Shown in pieces: positions 1 to 8,068 of a DNA stretch of 64,000 bases. The notes beneath the pieces were generated by a model that was not told the DNA's origin, made no database searches, and saw only the letters and a program-made list of their open reading frames with translations. Source of the DNA: UBA967 sp044375555. GTDB taxonomy: Bacteria > Verrucomicrobiota > Verrucomicrobiia > Chthoniobacterales > Terrimicrobiaceae. Where the stretch lies: the NCBI GenBank assembly GCA_044375555.1, contig JBILML010000004.1, forward strand, positions 48,176 to 112,175, given 5' to 3'. The stretch's first letter is position 1, and each line of letters starts with the position of its first letter. A program made the position numbers and the translations under genes.

Positions 1-506
1 GCGTGCGCGAACTCGCCGCCGCCGCTGATGTCGATGTCGCCAACATCAACGCGCCGGGCCAAATCGTGCTCTCAGGCGAGGCTTCGAAGATCATCATGGC
101 CGTTTCTCTCGCGAAGGAATACAGCGCCCGCAAGGCGGTGGAACTCACCGTCGCCGGGGCTTTTCACTCCCGCTTGATGGAGCCCGCTTACCAATCTCTC
201 TCCATCGCTTTGGCCGAAACCCAAATGCTCGCGCCTCGGGTGCCGGTCGTTTGCAATGTCGATGCCATCGAGGTGCGCGATCCTCAAACGATTCGTCGCA
301 CGCTCGCCGATCAGGTCACAGGTAGTGTCTGCTGGTCGCAGAGCGTCGAGTTTTTGATCGACCAACTCCACATCGAGCAATTCATCGAACTCGGACCCGG
401 CGGCGTCATCGCCGGTCTCGTCGGCCGCATCCGCAAAGGAACGCCGATCACCTCGGTCTCAAATGTCGCCAGCCTCGAGGAGGCGGTGGCGTTTCTCTCG
501 GCCTGA
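1..506 (+). CDS. fabD: Malonyl-CoA:ACP transacylase, C-terminal part (5' end outside window)
   Basis: The last 167 codons of FabD, which loads malonyl groups from CoA onto acyl carrier protein for fatty-acid synthesis in the cytoplasm. Seen: the motif AGAFHSRLM carries the active-site His of the family (residue 55 of the visible part), followed by the usual C-terminal ELGPGGVIAGLVGRI stretch. The nucleophilic Ser (GHSLG motif) lies upstream of the window. The gene ends with TGA, 30 bp from the convergent BrnA antitoxin. Identification rests on the His motif and C-terminal pattern. Other acyltransferase domains, such as those of polyketide synthases, share them, but the free C-terminus and length fit a stand-alone FabD. 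Confidence 0.9.
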   Translation, partial: VRELAAAADVDVANINAPGQIVLSGEASKIIMAVSLAKEYSARKAVELTVAGAFHSRLMEPAYQSLSIALAETQMLAPRVPVVCNVDAIEVRDPQTIRRTLADQVTGSVCWSQSVEFLIDQLHIEQFIELGPGGVIAGLVGRIRKGTPITSVSNVASLEEAVAFLSA

Positions 507-536
507 TTTTGGCAAGGCAGAGTTCGGCTGGTCTGT

Positions 537-767
537 CTATTTGCTTGCCGTGGCGAGACGCTCTGCAATCCAGACTTTAATGAGGGATTGTCGGGGCACG
601 CCAAGACGATCCGCTTCGAAGTCCAATCGCGAAATCATCCAAGAGGGGAAATCAACATTGACTCGTTTGGCTTGATGCCCCGGCCGAACGGCCTTGGCCA
701 AGTCCAGATAAGGGAGAATGTCTTCCTCTCCTTTGTCGAAAATTTCATCCAGTTGTTCAGCCGTCAT
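537..767 (-). CDS. brnA: BrnA-type ribbon-helix-helix antitoxin
   Basis: A 76-residue protein with an acidic N-terminus (TAEQLDEIFDKGEEDI) and a C-terminal ribbon-helix-helix: strand RVNVDF, then SWMISRLDFEADRLGVPRQ and IKVWIAERL. This is the pattern of CopG-like antitoxins that partner BrnT ribonuclease toxins, bind the toxin and repress their own operon. Its ATG overlaps the end of the upstream BrnT reading frame by 11 bp, the normal brnT-brnA arrangement. The antitoxin looks intact, whereas the toxin has lost its start (next entry), so this may be an orphan antitoxin. It could still repress a promoter or neutralise a related toxin elsewhere (inference). Confidence 0.8.
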   Translation of the reverse strand: MTAEQLDEIFDKGEEDILPYLDLAKAVRPGHQAKRVNVDFPSWMISRLDFEADRLGVPRQSLIKVWIAERLATASK

Positions 768-981
768 AGTAAGTTTTCTCCTCGTTTTTTCGGGCTCTTC
801 TTACCGATATAAGTCTAATCGCTGTCCCTCGCATCGTATAAAAAGCAACCCAAACCTTTTCTTCTTTCAGGGCAATAAGAGCGTTGCGATCTTCCGTGTC
901 GCTTTGAGCTGGGAAGTAGACTCGGTCCTCGTCGAGCCAAAGCGATTGAGCTTCGTCGAAGTCAATGCCGTGCTTCCCGCG
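757..981 (-). pseudogene. brnT: BrnT toxin lacking its N-terminus and start codon
   Basis: Too short and start-less for a standard ORF call. Reading the minus strand from 981 gives about 74 in-frame codons beginning RGKHGIDFDEAQSLWLDEDR and continuing through RGTAIRLISVRRARK to a TGA at 757-759. KHGIDFDEA, the TxRG motif and IRLISVRRARK are hallmark BrnT (RelE-fold mRNA interferase) segments. Full-length BrnT normally has about 15 more residues before KHG, usually with a start near a FEWD-like motif. Here the codon immediately upstream is the TAG stop of glgB, in the same frame. No ATG or GTG lies before the conserved core, so the toxin is probably not made except by readthrough of glgB. Confidence 0.8.
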
Positions 982-3201
982 CTACCTGCTCGGGTGGTGC
1001 TTGAATCCAACCACCGCGAGGGGCGGGAGGTTCACGAGGATCGAGTGGGGTTTGCCCTGCCAGGCCCAGTCTTGATGTGCGGGCGTGCCGCCGTAGTTGC
1101 CGATATTGCTGCCGTTGTAGGTTTCGGCGTCGGAGTTGAGGATTTCCTCGTAGAAGCCGGGCTCTGAAACACCCACGCGGTAGGCTTCGCGAACGACCGG
1201 TGTGGCATTGACCACGAAAATCAGCGTGGCGCCGGTGCGGGATTTGCGCATGAACGACCACACGGTGTTATCGGCATCGTTGAAATCAATCCACTCGAAG
1301 CCGTCGTAGCTGTCGTCGAGTTCGGAGAGAGAGGGTTCGTTTTGATAGAGCCAATTCAGGTGCTGGACGAGGCGGCGCAGGCCGTCGTGTGCGGGCATCT
1401 GAGTGAGGTGCCAGTCGAGGCTTTGGTCGTGCTTCCACTCGATGAATTGCCCGAACTCGATGCCTTGGAAGATGAGCTTCTTGCCGGGGTGCGCCCACAT
1501 CCAGGCGAGGAACATCCGGCAGTTCGCGAATTTCTGCCAGTAGTCGCCGGGCATTTTGTCGATCAACGAGCCTTTGCCATGAACGACCTCGTCGTGGCTG
1601 AGCACGAGAACGAAATGCTCGTGAAAGGCATAGAGCATCGAGAAGGTGATCTCGCTCTGGTGGAATCGGCGGTGAATCGGATCCTTCGAGATGTAGCGCA
1701 GGCTGTCGTTCATCCAGCCCATGTTCCACTTGAAGCCGAAACCCAACCCACCGGTGTAGGTGGGACGCGAGACTCCCGGCCAGGAGGTGGACTCCTCGGC
1801 GACCATGGCCACGCCAGGGAATCGCTCATAGCAAATCTCATTGCAGCGTTTCAGGAAACTGATCGCGTCGAGGTTTTCCCGCCCGCCAAAGCAGTTTGGA
1901 ACCCACTCGCCGGCTTTGCGCGAGTAGTCGAGGTAGAGCATCGAAGCGACGGCATCCACGCGCAGGCCGTCGATGTGGTATTCATCAAGCCAGAAAAGCG
2001 CGTTGCCGATCAGGAAATTTTTCACCTCGTTGCGGCCGTAGTTGAAAATGAGCGTGCCCCAGTCCTGATGCTCGCCGAGGCGTGGATCCTCATGTTCGTA
2101 AAGCGCGCTGCCATCGAATCGAGCGAGGCCGTGGGCATCCTTCGGAAAATGTCCGGGCACCCAATCGAGAATCACGCCGATGTTGGCTTGGTGACAGCGG
2201 TCGACAAAATTTCGAAACTCGTCGGGATTTCCGAACCGACTCGTCGGCGCGTAGTAGTTCACCACTTGGTAGCCCCAAGACCCGTCGAAGGGATGCTCCA
2301 TCACGGGCATTAATTCGATGTGAGTGAATCCCATTTCCTTCACATACGGAATGAGTCGGTCGCCGAGTTCCCGGTAACTCAAATGGCGGTTTCCGTCGTC
2401 CAAGATTCGTTGCCACGAGCCGATGTGGACTTCGTAAATGCTCATCGGGCTATTGAAGTGATCGATGCGCGGGCGGCGGTGCATCCAGTCCTGGTCACTC
2501 CACTGGTAGCGATCGAGATCGAAAACCATGCAGCCGGTCTGCGTGCCGTGCTGGGCGAAGAAAGCGTAGGGATCCGTCTTTAAATGCGAGTCGCCGTGCT
2601 CGCCGCGAATCTCGAATTTGTAATGAGCGCCTTCGTGCACGCCGGGGAGAAAAATCTCCCAGACGCCCGAGGGAACGAGCTTGCGCATCGGGTGGGTGCG
2701 GCCATCCCAGTTGTTGAAGTCCCCGACCACGCTCACACGCTGGGCCGAGGGCGCCCACACCGAGAAATGCACGCCCGGCACCTCGTCGATCACCTTCACA
2801 TGGGCGCCGAGTTTTTTGTAGATGTCGTAGTGCGTGCCCTCGTTGAAAAGATAGATATCCATCTCGCCCAGCACGGGGCCGAACGAGTAGGGGTCGCGCT
2901 GACGCCACTTGTGGCCTTCGTGGTTGGTGAGTTCGAGCGAGTAACCCGTGCCGGCCTTGAAACCTTCGATTTCCCCTTCGAACAACCCTTCCTGATCGAG
3001 TCGCTTCAGCGCCTGAGGATTCGCCTTTTTGCCGTCGAGAATGATCTCAACCTTGCCGGCATCCGGACGAAACACGCGCCCGATCCATTTTCCATCCTGT
3101 TCGCGGATTCCCAGAATGCGGAAGGGATCACAGTGGCGGGCTTCGATGAGAGGGTAGTAATCGTCGTCAGGGAGTCGGGAAGGATTCACAGCCGTTTGCA
3201 T
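982..3201 (-). CDS. glgB: 1,4-alpha-glucan branching enzyme
   Basis: A 739-residue GlgB, which cuts alpha-1,4-glucan chains and re-attaches them through alpha-1,6 bonds during glycogen synthesis. An N-terminal domain (about 15-115) precedes a CBM48 module (about 135-230, VHFSVWAPSAQRVSVVGDFN) and a GH13 barrel. Catalytic residues are visible: Asp416 in DGLRVDAV, Glu469 in VAEEST and Asp537 in LSHDEVVHGKGS. The C-terminal beta domain is complete and ends HHPSR-stop. Length matches the roughly 730-residue bacterial enzyme. No other glg genes lie in the window, and the gene stands alone on the minus strand. Its stop codon directly abuts the truncated brnT frame. Confidence 0.97.
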   Translation of the reverse strand: MQTAVNPSRLPDDDYYPLIEARHCDPFRILGIREQDGKWIGRVFRPDAGKVEIILDGKKANPQALKRLDQEGLFEGEIEGFKAGTGYSLELTNHEGHKWRQRDPYSFGPVLGEMDIYLFNEGTHYDIYKKLGAHVKVIDEVPGVHFSVWAPSAQRVSVVGDFNNWDGRTHPMRKLVPSGVWEIFLPGVHEGAHYKFEIRGEHGDSHLKTDPYAFFAQHGTQTGCMVFDLDRYQWSDQDWMHRRPRIDHFNSPMSIYEVHIGSWQRILDDGNRHLSYRELGDRLIPYVKEMGFTHIELMPVMEHPFDGSWGYQVVNYYAPTSRFGNPDEFRNFVDRCHQANIGVILDWVPGHFPKDAHGLARFDGSALYEHEDPRLGEHQDWGTLIFNYGRNEVKNFLIGNALFWLDEYHIDGLRVDAVASMLYLDYSRKAGEWVPNCFGGRENLDAISFLKRCNEICYERFPGVAMVAEESTSWPGVSRPTYTGGLGFGFKWNMGWMNDSLRYISKDPIHRRFHQSEITFSMLYAFHEHFVLVLSHDEVVHGKGSLIDKMPGDYWQKFANCRMFLAWMWAHPGKKLIFQGIEFGQFIEWKHDQSLDWHLTQMPAHDGLRRLVQHLNWLYQNEPSLSELDDSYDGFEWIDFNDADNTVWSFMRKSRTGATLIFVVNATPVVREAYRVGVSEPGFYEEILNSDAETYNGSNIGNYGGTPAHQDWAWQGKPHSILVNLPPLAVVGFKHHPSR

Positions 3202-3280
3202 AAAGCAAAGGCCACCACCTGAACAGATTTTCCTCGTGGGGAGAACTCCTGAGGCGGACTCATCGCCGCCGTCTGCGGGA

Positions 3281-3346
3281 CAGAGGACTGCCGTTGCTGC
3301 AACGGATTTTCTCCGTGTCCCCGTGCCTCCGTGAGAGTCCCTGTTT
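3281..3346. repeat. Dispersed dyad repeat, copy 1
   Basis: A 66-bp element that matches 3510-3575 with about 5 mismatches by eye. It contains a perfect hairpin, CCGTTG (3291-3296) with CAACGG (3300-3305) around a 3-nt loop. A second stem ACGGA/TCCGT follows, then the run CCGTGCCTCCGTGAGAG. The two mismatches inside the first hairpin fall in its loop, so the stem is kept in both copies. This resembles REP-like intergenic repeats. Copy number elsewhere in the genome is unknown. Confidence 0.75.
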
Positions 3347-3509
3347 TAAAAAGCGGCCGAGACGAGCGATCCGCCCTCTTTGTGGCTTTGGGTCTTTGCG
3401 TGAGGAATTGGTTTGAGGGGAAACGGCGCGTTCGCGCCTGAGGCTTGGGTCGTTTGCGGCGAAACAACCCTACCTTGGTTTTTTCGAATCGCGGTTCGAT
3501 GCCACGCGC

Positions 3510-3575
3510 CAGAGGACTGCCGTTGCCACAACGGATTTTCTCCGTGGCTCCGTGCCTCCGTGAGAGTCCTTGTTT
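3510..3575. repeat. Dispersed dyad repeat, copy 2
   Basis: Second copy of the element at 3281-3346, in the same orientation, ending directly before the cutA stop codon. The hairpin stem is 3520-3525/3529-3534 with loop CCA instead of CTG. Its position at the 3' end of cutA on the minus strand could place the hairpins at the end of the mnmA-cutA transcript (inference). Confidence 0.75.
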
Positions 3576-3896
3576 CTACTCGCCGGCGGCGCAGCTGGAG
3601 ACGATCCACTCCGCGTAGGCGTGGCAGACGGCGGCGGGGTCGAAGGCCACGATCTCGGGAACCTCGTAGGGGTGGATCTCGCGGAGTTCTTTCTCGAAGG
3701 AGCTGAAATTCGCCTTCGGGATTTTGAAAATCACGACGACTTCCTTGGCCTCCTCGATCGAGCCTTTCCAATTATAGATCGAGCGGGCGCCAGGGAGGAT
3801 CGTGCCGCAGGCGGCGACTTTTTCGGCGACGAGTTGATGGACGATGTCGGCGGCGGTGGTTTCGTCCGGGAGTGAGGTGAGAACGAATCGTGTCAT
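3576..3896 (-). CDS. cutA: CutA-like divalent-cation tolerance protein
   Basis: A 106-residue protein beginning MTRFVLTSLPDETTA. It has the CutA pattern: EKVAACGTILPGARSIYNWKG in the first half, EVVVIFKIPK in the middle, and HPYEVPEIVAFD near the end. CutA proteins form very stable trimers. They have been linked to copper tolerance in E. coli, but their molecular role is unclear. A longer open frame extends upstream, but this ATG overlaps the mnmA stop by 4 bp (ATGA), so I chose it. The gene is probably co-transcribed and translationally coupled with mnmA. Confidence 0.92.
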   Translation of the reverse strand: MTRFVLTSLPDETTAADIVHQLVAEKVAACGTILPGARSIYNWKGSIEEAKEVVVIFKIPKANFSSFEKELREIHPYEVPEIVAFDPAAVCHAYAEWIVSSCAAGE

Positions 3897-4990
3897 GCGG
3901 GGACTGGTGCGGGTTGGCGAACGATCCAGCCGCCGCCGACCACGGCATCGCCATCGTAAAAAACGGCGGCTTGGCCGGGAGTGACGGCGCGCTGGGGCGT
4001 GTCGAGTTGGATTTTGGCCTTGTGGCCGGGAAGGGCTTGGATCGAGGCCTCGGTGCCGGGGTGGGCGTAGCGGATTTTGACGCTGATGCGCTCCGTGCCC
4101 TCGGGTTCGCCGCGCAGCCAATTCACGCGGTCGACTTCGAATTCCTCGCGAACCAAATCCTCCTCGTCGCCGACAATCACGCTGCTGGTCTCGGGATCGA
4201 TATCCACGACATAGCGAGGTTTGGGTGATCCGCCGGGCAGGCCCTTGCGTTGGCCGATGGTGAACATTTCGATGCCCTCGTGTTTGGCGATGAAATTCTC
4301 CTGCGTGTCGTAAATCGATCCGGGATGAAATTCCCCCTCGCCGAGGTGTCCTTTGAGGAACGCCTTGTAGTCATTGCCAGGAACGAAACAAATTTCCTGG
4401 CTATCGACCTTGTCGGCGACCTTCAGGCCGATGCCCCGGGCGATCTCGCGGATTTCAGATTTTTCCATGCCACCGAGCGGGGTGAGGGCGTGCTGGAGTT
4501 GATCCTGGCTCAGGCTGAAAAGGAAATACGACTGGTCCTTGCGCGCATCGCGGCCTTTTTTAAGCACCGCATGGTCGGCGTGGTGCTCGATGATCGCGTA
4601 ATGCCCGGTGGCGATGAAGTCGGCTCCGAGGGCTTTGGCCTTGTCGCGGAGTTTTCCAAATTTGAGATGCTCGTTGCACATCACACAGGGATTCGGGGTT
4701 CGGCCGAGTCGGTATTCACTGGCGAAATAGTCGATGACGATTTTTTCGAAGTTATCGGCTTCGTCCACGACATAGTGTGGGATGCCGAGTTTGTGGGCGA
4801 CCCCGCGCGCATCCGCGATGGCGGAGGGACCGCAGCATTTGTCCTCGGCGCGCGAGATGCAGTCCTGCGGCCAGACTTTCATCGTCACACCGATGACCTC
4901 CCATCCGTCGCGTTGCAGCAACGCCGCCGCGACGCTGGAATCCACGCCGCCGCTCATTCCGAGTAGAACCCTCCTGCCATTGCCATTCAT
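3893..4990 (-). CDS. mnmA: tRNA-specific 2-thiouridylase
   Basis: A 365-residue MnmA, which thiolates U34 of tRNA-Lys, -Glu and -Gln using ATP and relayed sulfur. The PP-loop is SGGVDSS (13-19). The two redox/catalytic cysteines are Cys102 in NPCVMCNE and Cys201 in SQEICFVPGNDY. The C-terminal part has IGQRKGLPGG, typical of the RNA-binding central domain. Length is normal for the family. It is the first gene of a two-gene leftward operon with cutA. The tRNA-Lys (TTT) in this window is one of its expected substrates. Confidence 0.97.
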   Translation of the reverse strand: MNGNGRRVLLGMSGGVDSSVAAALLQRDGWEVIGVTMKVWPQDCISRAEDKCCGPSAIADARGVAHKLGIPHYVVDEADNFEKIVIDYFASEYRLGRTPNPCVMCNEHLKFGKLRDKAKALGADFIATGHYAIIEHHADHAVLKKGRDARKDQSYFLFSLSQDQLQHALTPLGGMEKSEIREIARGIGLKVADKVDSQEICFVPGNDYKAFLKGHLGEGEFHPGSIYDTQENFIAKHEGIEMFTIGQRKGLPGGSPKPRYVVDIDPETSSVIVGDEEDLVREEFEVDRVNWLRGEPEGTERISVKIRYAHPGTEASIQALPGHKAKIQLDTPQRAVTPGQAAVFYDGDAVVGGGWIVRQPAPVPA

Positions 4991-5093
4991 GGGGTCGAAT
5001 TTATAGATGCCACACCTCCGGCGTCAAACCGCAGGATCGGGGAAAACTTCGCGGCTTGCGGATGGGGGAGGGCGGGGATTACAAGAAGCGTCT

Positions 5094-5696
5094 ATGAAAT
5101 CTGTCTCCGGTTTGTCGGGTGGAAACGCCCGCGCGGTCTATGTGGCGGGGCTGTGCATTGTTCTGCTGGCCGGCTTCCGCGTGCTGCGGGCCGCGTATTT
5201 GCCAGAGTTGCCCAATTTCTCGCCCGTCTCGGCTGTGGCGGTTTGTGGCGCGTTCCTGATTCCCGGGGTGCTGGGTTGGTTGATTCCGCTCGGGGCGTTG
5301 ATGGTATCCGATCTACTCCTCGCGTTGGTGCTGGGCTACCCGGCTGTGAGTGGTGCGCAATTGGTCGTGTGGGGAACGATCCTCGCGCTGGTTGGCTTTG
5401 CCCGGTTGGCGGGCCGTGGGGGATTTTCGCCGGTTCGTTATTTTGGATCCGTCCTCGGTGGCGGCGTCATTTTTTATCTCGTCACCAACACCGCCTCATG
5501 GATCGCGAATCCCGCCTACCCGCGTGGATTGGGCGGGCTCTGGATGTCACTCACAACCGGCCTGCCTGGCTTCCCGCCGACCTGGATGTTTTTCAGGAAT
5601 TCGCTCGTCTCCGATTTTCTTTTCGCCGTCCTTCTTCTCGCCGTTTGGGCACTGGCTTCCCGCACCGCACCCCGCGCTCTCCAGAGTGCTGCCTAA
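5094..5696 (+). CDS. Small multi-spanning membrane protein (DUF6580-like)
   Basis: A 200-residue hydrophobic protein with about five or six predicted membrane spans (VAGLCIVLLAGFRVL; VSAVAVCGAFLIPG; LIPLGALMVSDLLLALVLGY; LVVWGTILALVGFA; GGGVIFYLVTNTASWI; LVSDFLFAVLLLAVWAL). The motifs NFSPVSAVAVCGAF and FYLVTNTASWIANPAYPRG resemble the DUF6580 family of putative substrate-binding membrane subunits; that name is from memory. The start at 5094 fits the first hydrophobic segment; an upstream in-frame extension is possible. It sits 12 bp before gltX and may share its transcript. Substrate unknown. Confidence 0.75.
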   Translation: MKSVSGLSGGNARAVYVAGLCIVLLAGFRVLRAAYLPELPNFSPVSAVAVCGAFLIPGVLGWLIPLGALMVSDLLLALVLGYPAVSGAQLVVWGTILALVGFARLAGRGGFSPVRYFGSVLGGGVIFYLVTNTASWIANPAYPRGLGGLWMSLTTGLPGFPPTWMFFRNSLVSDFLFAVLLLAVWALASRTAPRALQSAA

Positions 5697-5708
5697 TTTT
5701 TTCCATTC

Positions 5709-7031
5709 ATGACCGTCCGCACCCGCTTCGCACCATCACCCACCGGCTTTCTTCATGTCGGTGGCGCTCGCACCGCCCTTTTCAACTGGCTCTTCGCCCG
5801 CAAACACGGCGGCCAATTCATCCTCCGCATCGAGGATACCGATGAAAAACGCAACACCGCCGAGGCGAACCAAGTCATCTTCGACGGCCTGAACTGGCTC
5901 GGCCTCGATTGGGATGAAGGTCCCGACAAGGGCGGCGACTACGGTCCGTATCGCCAGAGCGAGCGGAATGCCGTTTACGAAAAACACCTCGCCGTTCTCG
6001 AGGCCGGTGGCCATGTCTACGAGGACGAGGGAGCGATCCGCTTCCGCTCGCCGCGCAAGATGGTCGTCGTGGAAGACATGGTTTGCGGTCGCATCGAATT
6101 CGACATGTCGAATCCTGCCACGCATCCCGACATGACGATCCGCCGCCCGGATGGATCTTGGATTTTCCATTTCGTGAATGTCGTGGATGACATCGAGATG
6201 AAGCTCACGCATGTGATCCGCGGCGAGGACCACCTCTCGAACACGCCCAAACACATCGAACTCTACAACGCCCTTGGCGCGACCCCGCCGAAGTTCGGCC
6301 ACATTCCGCTCATCTTAAATCACGAAGGGAAGAAACTGAGTAAGCGCGACGGCGGTTCGAGCATCACCTACTTCATGGATCTGGGTTACACGCCAGAGGC
6401 GGTGATCAACTACCTCTGTCTCCTCGGTTGGTCGCCTGGCGAGAATCGTGAGCGCCTCGATGTCGCCGAGATCCGCGAGCTTTTCGATTTGGAACACATC
6501 AACCGCCGCAACGCGATTTTCGACCTCGACAAATGTTTTTGGCTGAATGGCCAGCACATCCTCGCGATGTCGCTCGAGCGTTTTGTCCAACTCGCCAAGC
6601 CGTTTGTGGACAAGGCGGGCATTCCCTACGGCACCGAGGCCGCGCTTCTGCCCGCGCTCGCGATCGTTAAGCCGAAGGTGAAACACCTCAGCGATGTGCC
6701 CGATTGGATCGGATTCCTCTTCACCGAGGATTTTGCGATGGACGCCGAGGCCGTGGAGAAAAGCCTGAAAAAACCCGGCGCCGCCGCGCGACTCACGGCT
6801 CTTTCGCAGGCGTTCGCCACCGTGACGGATTGGACGCATGCCTCCCTCGAAACCACCCTCAAAGCAAGCGCCACGGCGCTTGGAATCAAGACCGGCGAGA
6901 TGGTTCACCCCGCCCGCGTGGCTCTGAGCGGTCGTTCCGTCGGTCCCGGCCTTTACGAGATGATCGAGGTTCTCGGAAAAGACCGCACGCTCGCCCGGCT
7001 GGAACGGGCCAAATCCCTCGCCGCAGAATGA
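5709..7031 (+). CDS. gltX: Glutamyl-tRNA synthetase
   Basis: A 440-residue class I aminoacyl-tRNA synthetase charging tRNA-Glu. The HIGH-type signature lies in PSPTGFLHVGGARTALFNW (from residue 10) and the KMSKS-type loop is KKLSKR (208-213). The length is at the short end of bacterial GltX proteins (about 460-500), mainly in the C-terminal anticodon-binding part. Its last codons overlap the argC start by 4 bp (ATGA), so glutamyl-tRNA formation and arginine synthesis, both drawing on glutamate, are likely co-transcribed. Whether it is discriminating or non-discriminating for tRNA-Gln cannot be settled from the sequence alone. Confidence 0.95.
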   Translation: MTVRTRFAPSPTGFLHVGGARTALFNWLFARKHGGQFILRIEDTDEKRNTAEANQVIFDGLNWLGLDWDEGPDKGGDYGPYRQSERNAVYEKHLAVLEAGGHVYEDEGAIRFRSPRKMVVVEDMVCGRIEFDMSNPATHPDMTIRRPDGSWIFHFVNVVDDIEMKLTHVIRGEDHLSNTPKHIELYNALGATPPKFGHIPLILNHEGKKLSKRDGGSSITYFMDLGYTPEAVINYLCLLGWSPGENRERLDVAEIRELFDLEHINRRNAIFDLDKCFWLNGQHILAMSLERFVQLAKPFVDKAGIPYGTEAALLPALAIVKPKVKHLSDVPDWIGFLFTEDFAMDAEAVEKSLKKPGAAARLTALSQAFATVTDWTHASLETTLKASATALGIKTGEMVHPARVALSGRSVGPGLYEMIEVLGKDRTLARLERAKSLAAE

Positions 7032-8068
7032 GCGCCGAGCGCATCCCTGTCGCCATCGTCGGCGCCAATGGCTACTCCGGTGAGGAACTCTGCTCGATCC
7101 TCGCGCGCCATCCGGGAGTTCGCGTTGTCGCCATCACCTCCCGCCAGCACGCAGGCAAGCAGGCCGGGGAGGTTTTGCCGAGGCTCGCCGGGGTGGGGGA
7201 TTTCTCGAAACTGATTTTCACCGAACCCACGATCGACGCCTTGCTCCAGTGCGGGGCTGAGTTTTTCTTCCTCGCGCTGCCGCATGGTCTCGCCGCCGAG
7301 TTTGCTGTTCCTCTCCACCGTGCAGGAAAGCGGGTGATCGACCTCAGCGCCGATTTTCGTCTCCGCGACGCGGCGACTTATCAGGATTTCTACAACGAGG
7401 CGCACCCGGCTCCGCAGTTGCTCTCCGAGGCGGTCTATGGATTGCCCGAGTTGCACCGCGCCGAAATCCAATCCGCCAAACTCGTCGGTTCGGCGGGTTG
7501 CTATCCCACCTCGATTCTCCTGCCGCTCGTGCCATTGCTTCGCCAAAACTTGATCGATCCCGCTGAGATCATCGTTTCCAGCGCCAGCGGAGTGAGCGGG
7601 GCGGGACGCAAGGCCGAGACCGCGCTCCTCTACGGCGAATGCAATGAAAGCCTCCGCGCCTACGGCCTGCCCAAACACCGTCATCTCTCCGAGATCGAGC
7701 AGGAACTCTCCCTCGCTGCCGACCGCCCGGTCGTTATTTCGTTCACGCCGCACCTTGCGCCGATGAATCGCGGCATCCACTCGACGATCTTCACCAAACC
7801 CGCGCCCGGCATTTCGCCCGAGGCGATCCTCCCCACGCTCGAAGCCGCCTACGCGAATGAACCATTCGTCCGCGTCTCGAAAAATCTCCCCGACACCAAA
7901 AACTCAACCGGCACGAACTTTTGCGACATCTCCGCGCGGTTCGACGCCCGCACGGGTCGCCTTATCCTGCTCTCCGCCGAGGACAATCTCGTCAAAGGCG
8001 CGGCAGGTCAGGCGGTGCAAAATTTCAATCTCATGGCGGGTTTGCCGGAGACGACAGGTTTGATATGA
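7028..8068 (+). CDS. argC: N-acetyl-gamma-glutamyl-phosphate reductase
   Basis: A 346-residue ArgC, the NADPH-dependent third step of arginine synthesis from glutamate. The N-terminal nucleotide-binding loop is GANGYSGEE (12-20) and the catalytic Cys is Cys158 in GSAGCYPTS. Later, HLAPMNRGIHSTIF and KNSTGTNFCDI are family-typical. The frame stays open far upstream inside gltX, but the ATG at 7028 overlaps the gltX stop (ATGA) and gives the normal protein length. It in turn overlaps argJ by 4 bp. This is the unusual order argC-argJ-argB behind gltX. Confidence 0.97.
   Translation: MSAERIPVAIVGANGYSGEELCSILARHPGVRVVAITSRQHAGKQAGEVLPRLAGVGDFSKLIFTEPTIDALLQCGAEFFFLALPHGLAAEFAVPLHRAGKRVIDLSADFRLRDAATYQDFYNEAHPAPQLLSEAVYGLPELHRAEIQSAKLVGSAGCYPTSILLPLVPLLRQNLIDPAEIIVSSASGVSGAGRKAETALLYGECNESLRAYGLPKHRHLSEIEQELSLAADRPVVISFTPHLAPMNRGIHSTIFTKPAPGISPEAILPTLEAAYANEPFVRVSKNLPDTKNSTGTNFCDISARFDARTGRLILLSAEDNLVKGAAGQAVQNFNLMAGLPETTGLI

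Larger units (their letters stand above)
3202..3575. other. Intergenic stretch with repeats, no gene seen
   Basis: A 374-bp gap between glgB (start) and cutA (stop), both on the minus strand. It holds two copies of a 66-bp repeat (listed separately) and, between them, low-complexity G/T-rich text such as TTTGTGGCTTTGGGTCTTTG. Short frames here lack family features. It should contain the glgB promoter near 3202-3260, but no convincing -35/-10 pair could be picked. Confidence 0.6.

Noticed and set aside
1342..2313. Long plus-strand open frame (323 codons)
   Set aside because: It lies entirely antisense to glgB, whose domains and catalytic residues are complete; GC-rich codon bias creates such shadow frames.
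2584..3222. 212-codon plus-strand frame with a fairly protein-like composition
   Set aside because: Antisense to the N-terminal domains of GlgB; Arg/His/Val-rich with no motif.
3918..4121. Upstream extension of the cutA frame (to 181 codons)
   Set aside because: It overlaps mnmA out of frame and is Arg/Pro/His-rich; the ATG at 3896 with ATGA overlap gives the standard length.
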